Positions 1 to 5,429 of a stretch of DNA of 8,183 bases are shown piece by piece. The notes under the pieces are model-generated. The model made no database searches and was not told the DNA's origin. It worked only from the letters and a program-made list of their open reading frames with translations. This stretch comes from an uncultured Lachnospiraceae bacterium (GTDB lineage: Bacteria > Bacillota > Clostridia > Lachnospirales > Lachnospiraceae): the NCBI GenBank assembly GCA_947565255.1, contig CANOFI010000090.1, positions 1 through 8,183 of the forward strand. The letters are read 5' to 3'. A program made the translations under genes and the position numbers. Each line of letters starts with the position of its first letter. Position 1 is the stretch's first letter.

Positions 1-6
1 GTGACA

Positions 7-83
7 AGTTTAGGCAATCTATACAAAAATTCCGCTCCAAAGCGTTTTGGAGTCGCTTCATTTTTGTATAGATTGCCTAAACT
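7..83. repeat. Large perfect inverted repeat (hairpin) near window start
   Basis: Positions 7-30 and 60-83 are perfect 24-base reverse complements, beginning AGTTTAGGCAATC and ending GATTGCCTAAACT. Inside lies a second stem, CTCCAAA (35-41) with TTTGGAG (46-52), closed by the four-base loop GCGT. No run of T follows on either strand, so it is not a standard intrinsic terminator. TGACA occurs on both sides (2-6 and 85-89), which could be a short target duplication around a MITE-like palindrome or chance. It could also be the strong hairpin end of an upstream unit that lies outside the window. Confidence 0.75.
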
Positions 84-109
84 CTGACAGTAAAATAAGA
101 GTTTTGCAA

Positions 110-126
110 ATGCTTAAAATGCTTAA
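110..126 (+). repeat. Short tandem repeat ATGCTTAA x2
   Basis: ATGCTTAA occurs at 110-117 and again at 119-126, a 9-base period, just upstream of the extended -10 element of the PAP2 gene. It could be a pair of half-sites for a regulator or simple chance in AT-rich DNA. Confidence 0.35.
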
Positions 127-137
127 TAAGAAGCAGC

Positions 138-146
138 TGGTATTAT
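138..146 (+). promoter_or_regulatory. Extended -10 promoter for the PAP2 gene
   Basis: TGG followed by TATTAT (141-146) matches the extended -10 pattern TGnTATAAT with one mismatch in the hexamer. No good -35 hexamer sits 16-18 bases upstream, which is common for extended -10 promoters. Transcription would begin near 153, giving a leader of about 65 nt before the ATG at 218. Confidence 0.45.
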
Positions 147-217
147 ATCTGCCATTACATAAGAAAAGATAGGCAAAAGCTGGTTAAGTGGATTATAATT
201 GGAGAGAGGAGCCTTGC

Positions 218-802
218 ATGCAGATTGATTTTCAGATACTTGATTTTATACAAAAATATTTCAAAACAGATTTTGGGGATATTGTCATGCCGGCAGTTAC
301 AAGACTGGCAAATGGGGGCTTCATATGGATTTTATTAACAGTTATTTTATTAATCATTCCAAAGACGCGGAAGGCCGGATTTGTTGTGGCCGGAGCGCTT
401 CTGCTGGAGTTTTTCTTCTGCAATGGGATATTGAAGCCGCTGGTTGCCCGCACGCGTCCTTATGATATCAGAACAGATGTTCTGGTTATTATCCATAAGC
501 CAGGGGATTTTTCCTTTCCATCCGGTCATACGGGAATTTCGTTTGCGGCGGTATCGGCGCTTTATTTCTGCGGGCGGCGCACCGGGCGGGAGGCATTTGA
601 TTTTGCCGGACTGGAATGGCTTTGGAAAATAGCGGGTATTCTGGCGGTTTTGATAGCATTTTCCAGATTGTACCTGTATGTGCATTATCCGACAGACGTA
701 CTGGGCGGGGCCGTGCTTGGCGTTATTTGCGGGTGGCTTTCCTTCCGGATGATAGAAAAAGTCAGAAGAAGAGGCAGAAAAAACCATCAGCCCGATACAT
801 AG
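218..802 (+). CDS. PAP2-family membrane phosphatase
   Basis: This 194-residue integral membrane protein carries the complete three-part active-site signature of the type 2 phosphatidic acid phosphatase (PAP2) family. The signature is K-x6-RP (K73 to P81, KPLVARTRP), PSGH (101-104) and SR-x5-H (149-156, SRLYLYVH followed by PTDVLGG). The histidines of the second and third motifs are the nucleophile and its partner in known members. Hydrophobic segments at about 33-50, 54-68, 139-148 and 159-176 fit a compact multi-pass fold. Family members remove phosphate from lipid phosphates or pyrophosphates such as phosphatidate or undecaprenyl pyrophosphate; the substrate cannot be told from sequence. 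The frame is open from a GTG at 188, but AGAGAGGAG (203-211) lies six bases before the ATG at 218, so I take 218 as the start. A metallophosphoesterase gene follows 69 bases later and may share the transcript. Confidence 0.9.
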   Translation: MQIDFQILDFIQKYFKTDFGDIVMPAVTRLANGGFIWILLTVILLIIPKTRKAGFVVAGALLLEFFFCNGILKPLVARTRPYDIRTDVLVIIHKPGDFSFPSGHTGISFAAVSALYFCGRRTGREAFDFAGLEWLWKIAGILAVLIAFSRLYLYVHYPTDVLGGAVLGVICGWLSFRMIEKVRRRGRKNHQPDT

Positions 803-871
803 AATGTAAAAGCGTGTTGGAACATGCATTCCTGCACCATCTTGAAATTAAAAAAATACCAGGAGGAATTT

Positions 872-2122
872 ATGTTTGCAATATTACTGGCACCGGTGTA
901 TCTGGCGCTTAATTTATATTTTTTATTCCGGCTGCTGATATGGCTTGGAATGATGAGTGAAAAGACAAAAAAATTATATATCAGAATTCCGGTCATTGTC
1001 ATTTTTTCCTTTTTTTCTCTGGCAATGATTGTCGGATTTTTTTTGCCGAAAGCGTCCAGCGCAAAAAGAAATATGGTGATGATTGGAAATTACTGGTACG
1101 GCGTCTGCCTGTATACGGCTATGGTGCTTTTGACTGCAGATATTGCGAGATTAGGGATTCTGTTTATGGAGCGCAGAAAAAAGACCGGGCCGTTTCGGAT
1201 AAGAACAAAAAAAATTCATGTACTGATTGGAACATTCTGTGTGGCAGTTATTGCAGCGACAACGATTTTCGGGGTCATCCATGCCGGAGTCATTCATACG
1301 GCCGATTATGCTTTTACGGTTGATAAAAAGGCAGGAAAGATGGAAAAGCTGCACATTGTACTGGTGGCGGACCTGCATATGGGATACAACATCGGTTGTG
1401 ACCATATACAAAGGATGGTGGAAAAAATTAACGCGCAGGCCCCGGATTTGGTTGTGATTGCAGGGGATATTTTTGACAATGATTATGACAGTCTTGAGAA
1501 CCCTGAACGGCTGATTCGTATACTGAAGGGAATAAAAAGCCGGTACGGGATATATGCCTGCTACGGCAACCACGATGTTGCTGAAAAAATCATAGGCGGT
1601 TTTACCTTTGAGTCCGATGGCTCCGAAAAAAAGCAGAGCGATGCAAGAATGGACGAGCTGCTGCAAAAGGCCGGAATCACATTACTAATGGACGAATCGG
1701 TTCTGATTAATGACAGCTTTTATTTGTATGGCAGACCGGATGCAGAAAAGCCCGGCCGCGGAGTAAAGGTCAGGAAAACGCCGGAGGAGATTATGAAAGG
1801 GCTGGATACCGAAAAGCCCGTTATCGTACTCGATCATGAACCGCGTGAGCTTGATGAACTGGCAAATGCGGGAGTGGATGTGGACCTGTGCGGGCATACC
1901 CATGACGGACAGATTTTTCCGCTGAACCTGACATGCCGCCTGATTTGGGAAAATTCTTGTGGCTATTTGAAAAAAGGAAGAATGCATAACGTGGTGACGT
2001 CAGGAGTGGGCTTATACGGACCATTTATGAGGGTAGGAACGGATGCGGAAATCGTAAATATCAGCATACAATTTCAATCGTCCAAAGACGCAGAACCGGG
2101 GAAGGCAGAGAATCACAGATAA
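872..2122 (+). CDS. Membrane-anchored metallophosphoesterase
   Basis: The 416-residue product has four predicted membrane segments at about 2-24, 35-58, 74-98 and 115-139, then a calcineurin-like phosphoesterase domain from about 157 to 400. The metal-binding motifs are all present: D-x-H (D167, H169, in ADLHMG), GD (198-199, AGDIFDND), GNHD (232-235), the histidine of DHEP (H322) and GHTH (341-344, followed by DGQ). This is the two-metal active site of the YkuE/YaeI-like group, some of which act on lipid-linked or nucleotide substrates; the substrate here is unknown. Whether the catalytic domain faces outward depends on helix count and was not established. An in-frame ATG exists at 824, but AGGAGG (861-866) five bases before the ATG at 872 makes 872 the better start. 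The tail after about residue 399 is polar and probably disordered. Many homologues have only one helix, so the four-helix anchor is a point to note. Confidence 0.9.
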   Translation: MFAILLAPVYLALNLYFLFRLLIWLGMMSEKTKKLYIRIPVIVIFSFFSLAMIVGFFLPKASSAKRNMVMIGNYWYGVCLYTAMVLLTADIARLGILFMERRKKTGPFRIRTKKIHVLIGTFCVAVIAATTIFGVIHAGVIHTADYAFTVDKKAGKMEKLHIVLVADLHMGYNIGCDHIQRMVEKINAQAPDLVVIAGDIFDNDYDSLENPERLIRILKGIKSRYGIYACYGNHDVAEKIIGGFTFESDGSEKKQSDARMDELLQKAGITLLMDESVLINDSFYLYGRPDAEKPGRGVKVRKTPEEIMKGLDTEKPVIVLDHEPRELDELANAGVDVDLCGHTHDGQIFPLNLTCRLIWENSCGYLKKGRMHNVVTSGVGLYGPFMRVGTDAEIVNISIQFQSSKDAEPGKAENHR

Positions 2123-2163
2123 GTGCAGATAAGCGGATGCAGTGCATAAGCGGACCACTGCAT
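2123..2163 (+). repeat. Direct repeat and hairpin after the metallophosphoesterase gene
   Basis: ATAAGCGGA occurs at 2129-2137 and 2146-2154, and the copies are preceded by GTGCAG and GTGC, making an imperfect 17-19 base tandem repeat. Overlapping it, ATGCAGTG (2137-2144) pairs perfectly with CACTGCAT (2156-2163) around an 11-base loop. No T run follows, so terminator function is doubtful, although it is placed where a 3' end stabiliser would be expected. Confidence 0.5.
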
Positions 2164-2207
2164 GAGCAAAAACACATTGGTCTTTCAAATGATTGGAAAA
2201 AATTTCT

Positions 2208-2234
2208 AAAAACCTATTGACATGGTAGGTTTTT
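2208..2234. promoter_or_regulatory. 27-bp dyad operator enclosing the -35 box (candidate Rrf2 site)
   Basis: AAAAACCTA (2208-2216) and TAGGTTTTT (2226-2234) are perfect 9-base reverse complements separated by nine bases that contain the -35 hexamer TTGACA. A protein on this dyad would block RNA polymerase. Rrf2-family repressors bind extended dyads of this size, and an Rrf2 gene lies in the same unit (3681-4121), so it is the natural candidate. Confidence 0.7.
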
Positions 2235-2245
2235 CATGCTATCAT
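2217..2245 (+). promoter_or_regulatory. Sigma-A promoter of the sulfhydrylase unit
   Basis: A perfect -35 box TTGACA (2217-2222) and a -10 box TATCAT (2240-2245, four of six to TATAAT) are separated by 17 bases. Transcription should start near 2252, giving a leader of about 44 nt. That is too short for a riboswitch, which points to control by a DNA-binding protein. Confidence 0.8.
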
Positions 2246-2252
2246 TACACCA

Positions 2253-2271
2253 ACCTACCAAGAGGGTGGGT
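2253..2271. promoter_or_regulatory. Second dyad at the transcription start (candidate operator)
   Basis: ACCTACC (2253-2259) faces GGTGGGT (2265-2271) across five bases, with one G-T mismatch in the dyad. Its left half is part of AACCTACCA (2252-2260), which is also the exact reverse complement of TGGTAGGTT (2223-2231) in the upstream dyad. The same half-site word therefore occurs four times around the promoter, suggesting cooperative binding or a second site for the same regulator. Confidence 0.5.
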
Positions 2272-2295
2272 AATAAGAATAGAGGAGAAAAAAAT

Positions 2296-3606
2296 ATGGC
2301 AGATAAAATGAACAATCCAAAAAACTGGAGCTTTGAGACAAAGCAGTTACATATCGGACAGGAGCAGGCGGACCCGGTGACAGATGCGAGGGCGGTGCCG
2401 ATTTATGCGAGCACCTCCTATGTGTTTCACGACAGCCAGCATGCGGCCGACCGGTTCGGACTGAGAGATGCCGGTAATATTTACGGGCGTCTGACGAATC
2501 CCACACAGGACATTTTTGAACAGCGGATTGCCGCATTGGAGGGAGGTGTGGCGGCGCTTGCCACATCGTCCGGAGCGGCGGCGATTAATTATGTCATTTC
2601 TGCGCTTGCAAAGAGCGGGGAACACATTGTTGCATCTAAGACGATTTACGGGGGCACCTATAATCTGCTTGCGCACACGCTTCCATTGTCGTCCGGTATA
2701 ACGGCGACCTTTGTGGACCCGGATGTGGAGGGAGCTTTTGAAGATGCAATCAGAGAAAATACGAAAGCAATTTTCATTGAGACGCTTGGAAATCCCAATT
2801 CAAACATCATTGATATAGAACATGTTGCAGCGATTGCCCATAAGCATGGAATTTTGCTTGTCGTCGATTCCACATTTGCCACGCCGTATCTTGTAAAGCC
2901 GATTACATATGGGGCAGATATTGTCATCCACTCTGCTACAAAATTTATCGGGGGACACGGTACGGCAATCGGAGGAGTCATTGTTGACAGCGGAAAGTTT
3001 GACTGGAAGGCTTCCGGAAAATATCCCTGGATTTCCGAGCCGAATCCAAGCTATCACGGAATTTCCTTTGCTGATGCGGCGGGACCTGCGGCATTTGTTA
3101 CTTACATCCGTGCAATTCTGCTTCGGGATACAGGCGCTACGCTTTCGCCGTTTCATGCATTTTTGTTTTTACAGGGGCTGGAGACCTTATCGCTGAGGGT
3201 AGAGAGGCATGTAGAAAACGCCCTGAAAATCGTTGCATACTTAAACAGCCATCCGCAGGTGGAGGCGGTACATCACCCGTCGCTGCCGACAGAGCCAGGC
3301 CATAAGCTGTATGAAACCTATTTTCCGAATGGAGGCGGCTCGATTTTTACATTTGAAATCAAAGGAGATGCGGATATTGCGCAGAAATTCATTGATAATC
3401 TGGCAATTTTTTCGCTGCTTGCCAATGTGGCCGACGTAAAATCGCTTGTCATCCATCCTGCAAGCACAACACATTCCCAGCTGACACAGGAAGAGCTTCT
3501 GGATCAGGGCATTAAGCCGAATACGATTCGGCTTTCTATCGGAATCGAAAATATAAATGATTTAATTGCCGCCCTCGATGCCGCGTTTGAAGCGGTCAGG
3601 CAGTAA
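2296..3606 (+). CDS. metY: O-acetylhomoserine sulfhydrylase (O-acetylhomoserine aminocarboxypropyltransferase)
   Basis: This 436-residue cytoplasmic PLP enzyme of the Cys/Met metabolism family should convert O-acetyl-L-homoserine plus sulfide to homocysteine and acetate, the direct sulfhydrylation route to methionine. The opening NWSFETKQLHIGQE, then YGRLTNPT (63-70, phosphate-contacting Tyr/Arg of the neighbouring subunit), TSSGAAA (90-96), the PLP-ring aspartate in VVDSTFATP (D191) and the Schiff-base lysine in SATKFIGGHG (K216) are all present. A long insert around 230-275 (SGKYPWISEPNPSYHG onward) is typical of O-acetylhomoserine sulfhydrylases and absent from shorter cystathionine synthases and lyases, which supports this call over those relatives. 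Length matches the family's 425-435. AGAGGAG (2281-2287) lies eight bases before the ATG at 2296; an in-frame ATG at 2236 overlaps the promoter and is rejected. The upstream dyads imply repression when sulfur is plentiful. Confidence 0.93.
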   Translation: MADKMNNPKNWSFETKQLHIGQEQADPVTDARAVPIYASTSYVFHDSQHAADRFGLRDAGNIYGRLTNPTQDIFEQRIAALEGGVAALATSSGAAAINYVISALAKSGEHIVASKTIYGGTYNLLAHTLPLSSGITATFVDPDVEGAFEDAIRENTKAIFIETLGNPNSNIIDIEHVAAIAHKHGILLVVDSTFATPYLVKPITYGADIVIHSATKFIGGHGTAIGGVIVDSGKFDWKASGKYPWISEPNPSYHGISFADAAGPAAFVTYIRAILLRDTGATLSPFHAFLFLQGLETLSLRVERHVENALKIVAYLNSHPQVEAVHHPSLPTEPGHKLYETYFPNGGGSIFTFEIKGDADIAQKFIDNLAIFSLLANVADVKSLVIHPASTTHSQLTQEELLDQGIKPNTIRLSIGIENINDLIAALDAAFEAVRQ

Positions 3607-3680
3607 TAGAGCAGGGGCAGTTATTTAGAAGCCTTAATACTGCTGTCTGAAGAGAATAAAATGTGAAGGAGAGGGCTGTC

Positions 3681-4121
3681 ATGTCAAATAAAATGAATAA
3701 ATTGATATCTACACGGGGACGGTATGCGCTGCGGGTTCTGATTGACCTTGCCGAGCATCAGAACGGCGGATTTATTCCGATGAAGGAAGTAGCCGGACGG
3801 CAGGAAATTTCTTTAAAATATCTGGAAAAAATCATGCCGGTTCTGATAAAAGAAAAGCTGGTGGAGGGAATGTCCGGCAAAGGGGGCGGATACCGGTTAA
3901 ACCGTGCGCCGGAGGAATATATTGTCGGACATATATTAAGGCTGACAGAAGGGACGCTTGCACCTGTTTCCTGTCTGGAATGCAAGGATTCGCCGTGTGC
4001 GCGTGCAGCTGAATGCAAAACATTGCCAATGTGGCAGAAATACGAGGAAATGACCAATCGTTTTTTTGATGGAATTACAGTTGCCGATCTCATAATGAAC
4101 GGAAATATTTTTTCTGAATAA
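3681..4121 (+). CDS. Rrf2-family transcriptional regulator with a cysteine cluster
   Basis: The 146-residue protein has the Rrf2 winged helix-turn-helix: STRGRYALRVLIDLAEH (11-27), the recognition region EVAGRQEISLKYLEKIMPVL (36-55) and the wing SGKGGGYRLNR (65-75). It then carries cysteines C98, C101, C106 and C112 (CLEC, SPC, AEC) followed by KTLPMWQKY. IscR-type members hold an iron-sulfur cluster with three cysteines in this region, whereas the cysteine regulator CymR lacks them; here there are four, so cluster binding is plausible but unproven. AAGGAG (3666-3671) lies nine bases before the ATG at 3681; a GTG at 3663 and an ATG at 3693 are alternatives. It starts 74 bases after the sulfhydrylase with no clear terminator or promoter between, so it is probably co-transcribed and self-regulated through the dyads at 2208-2271. 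A regulator of sulfur or cysteine metabolism is the most likely role. Confidence 0.9.
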   Translation: MSNKMNKLISTRGRYALRVLIDLAEHQNGGFIPMKEVAGRQEISLKYLEKIMPVLIKEKLVEGMSGKGGGYRLNRAPEEYIVGHILRLTEGTLAPVSCLECKDSPCARAAECKTLPMWQKYEEMTNRFFDGITVADLIMNGNIFSE

Positions 4122-4168
4122 AGTTACAGCCTCTTTTTATTTTTATAATATGGATTGGCTGTTTATTC

Positions 4169-4200
4169 CAGAGCGTGTCTGAATTTTCAGACACGCTCTG
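4169..4200. repeat. 32-base perfect palindrome after the Rrf2 gene
   Basis: A 15-bp stem from CAGAGCGTGTCTGAA (4169-4183) pairs perfectly with TTCAGACACGCTCTG (4186-4200) around a two-base TT gap (in practice a short A/T loop). No T run follows on either strand. It sits 47 bases after the regulator's stop and may act as an unusual terminator, an mRNA end-protecting hairpin, or a dispersed palindromic repeat. A weaker ACAGCC/GGCTGT pair (4126-4131, 4157-4162) precedes it. Confidence 0.75.
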
Positions 4201-4245
4201 ATACGCTAATACGCAATGGACAAAAAATAATAAATGCATATTATC

Positions 4246-4274
4246 TTGCACCGAGTAGGCTGTTGTGGTAAAAT
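4246..4274 (+). promoter_or_regulatory. Sigma-A type promoter of the binding-protein/chemoreceptor unit
   Basis: TTGCAC (4246-4251) and TAAAAT (4269-4274) are spaced by 17 bases, and TGG directly precedes the -10 box, giving an extended -10 element. The start would be near 4281, about 44 nt before the ATG at 4325. Confidence 0.6.
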
Positions 4275-4279
4275 AAGGA

Positions 4280-4306
4280 TAGTATTTTAGTTTTATATAC
4301 CGATAA
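4280..4306 (+). promoter_or_regulatory. Possible sigma-D (FliA-type) promoter
   Basis: ACCGATAA (4299-4306) matches seven of eight bases of the motility sigma factor -10 element GCCGATAA. At the exact family spacing of 11 bases upstream is TAGTATTT (4280-4287), five of eight to TAAAGTTT. Chemoreceptor genes are classic members of that regulon. Against it, the start would fall almost on the ribosome binding site, leaving a leader of about 12 nt, and the -35 is weak. Confidence 0.3.
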
Positions 4307-4324
4307 AAGGAAAAGGAGATACGT

Positions 4325-5404
4325 ATGAAAGCAAAAAAATTAATTTCGGGAGTTATGGTCGGCATCCTGGCTTCTGTTTTTCTGTGCGGATGCGGCGGGA
4401 CATCGGGCAGAAGGACGATCGGTTCTGCCGCAGACGGCTCTGTGAAGAAGCAGCCTGCGGATGCAGGAGAAAAGATAAAGATGGTAATTGCATCGAACCA
4501 GACTTCAAAGGACAATCCATACCATTACGGACTGGAGACCTTTAAGGAGGTTGTGGAGGAGCTTTCGGGCGGTAATATTGAGGTTGTGTGCAGTGACGGA
4601 GATTTGTCGGAGGACGAGGCAGAGCTGATTGGAATGCTGGATTCCGGCAAGGTGCAGATGGTGGTCTGCTCGCCGGGCAATATGTCGTCGGCAGGTGTTT
4701 CCGAGGTGAATATGCTTTCGCTTTTGTATCTCTTCGACGGGTTCAGTCACTGGGAGGCAGCCATGGACGGAGAATTTGGCTCTGCAATGACGGATGTGAT
4801 TTTACAGAAAACACAGAACAGATACCGTATTATGGGTTACTGGTCGGCAGGCGTTCGTGATTATTACGGAAAGGTTCCGATTACGAAGGCGGCAGACGTG
4901 GCAGGGCTGAGCATTCGTACGCAGACCTCCGGCGTGGTTTCGGATTTCTGGACAGGCATAGGAGCGACTCCCGTCAATGTCGGCTGGGGGGTTCTGTATG
5001 ATGCGCTGAACAACGGGGAAGTGGATTCAGCGGAAAACGACTATACCAATCTGATGCTGAAGGAGCACCATACAACACCGAATGGCAAATATATCTGTGA
5101 GACGCACCATGACTATACCACGCGCCTGTTTATTATGAACGGAGATTATTATGACAGTCTGACAAATGAACAGAGAAACTGGGTGGACACGGCCGCGCTG
5201 GCCGCTACACTTCAGGAACGCACGGTAACATATGACATGATGGACAGCTCGAAGCAAAAATGTATTGCGGATGGTGCGGTTGTGACAGAGTATGCCAATA
5301 TGGATATTGCAAGCTTCCAGAATATTGCAATTGGAATTCAGAACCAGTACGCTCAGTCGCAGGGACTTGTCAATTATCTGGAAATGATTCGGAGAGCAAA
5401 ATAA
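4325..5404 (+). CDS. TRAP/DctP-type solute-binding lipoprotein
   Basis: The 359-residue product begins with a lipoprotein signal peptide: KAKK, a hydrophobic stretch at 6-20, then the lipobox L20-C-G-C23, so the mature protein should be tethered to the outer face of the membrane at C23. A polar linker runs to about residue 48. The rest follows the TRAP transporter DctP fold: FKEVVEELSGGNIEV (73-87), GYWSAGVRDYYG (171-182) and the signature GLSIRTQTSG (194-203) leading into GATPVNVGWGVLYDALNNGEVDSAEN. R198 is at the position of the conserved arginine that grips a ligand carboxylate in this family, so an organic acid or related compound is the likely ligand. AAGGAG (4313-4318) precedes the ATG. 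No DctQ/DctM permease genes are adjacent; a chemoreceptor follows after 25 bases, which suggests a sensing role. The permease could also be encoded elsewhere. Confidence 0.88.
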   Translation: MKAKKLISGVMVGILASVFLCGCGGTSGRRTIGSAADGSVKKQPADAGEKIKMVIASNQTSKDNPYHYGLETFKEVVEELSGGNIEVVCSDGDLSEDEAELIGMLDSGKVQMVVCSPGNMSSAGVSEVNMLSLLYLFDGFSHWEAAMDGEFGSAMTDVILQKTQNRYRIMGYWSAGVRDYYGKVPITKAADVAGLSIRTQTSGVVSDFWTGIGATPVNVGWGVLYDALNNGEVDSAENDYTNLMLKEHHTTPNGKYICETHHDYTTRLFIMNGDYYDSLTNEQRNWVDTAALAATLQERTVTYDMMDSSKQKCIADGAVVTEYANMDIASFQNIAIGIQNQYAQSQGLVNYLEMIRRAK

Positions 5405-5429
5405 CAAAAGAAAAAGGAGGTGTTTACTG

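Noticed and set aside
350..829. Long open frame on the - strand, 159 codons.
   Set aside because: It lies antisense to the PAP2 gene, whose motifs are intact; it has no recognisable domain and no ribosome binding site that stands out.
2236..2295. Upstream in-frame start that would add 20 residues to the sulfhydrylase.
   Set aside because: The ATG lies inside the promoter, upstream of the expected transcription start, and lacks a ribosome binding site; the family's usual N-terminus begins near the ATG at 2296.
2252..2295. SAM or other riboswitch in the sulfhydrylase leader.
   Set aside because: The leader from the predicted start is only about 44 nt, too short for an S-box or similar element.
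3617..3643. Weak hairpin (GCAGT/ACTGC) between sulfhydrylase and Rrf2 genes considered as a terminator.
   Set aside because: The stem is short with a bulge and has no T run, so read-through into the regulator is more likely.
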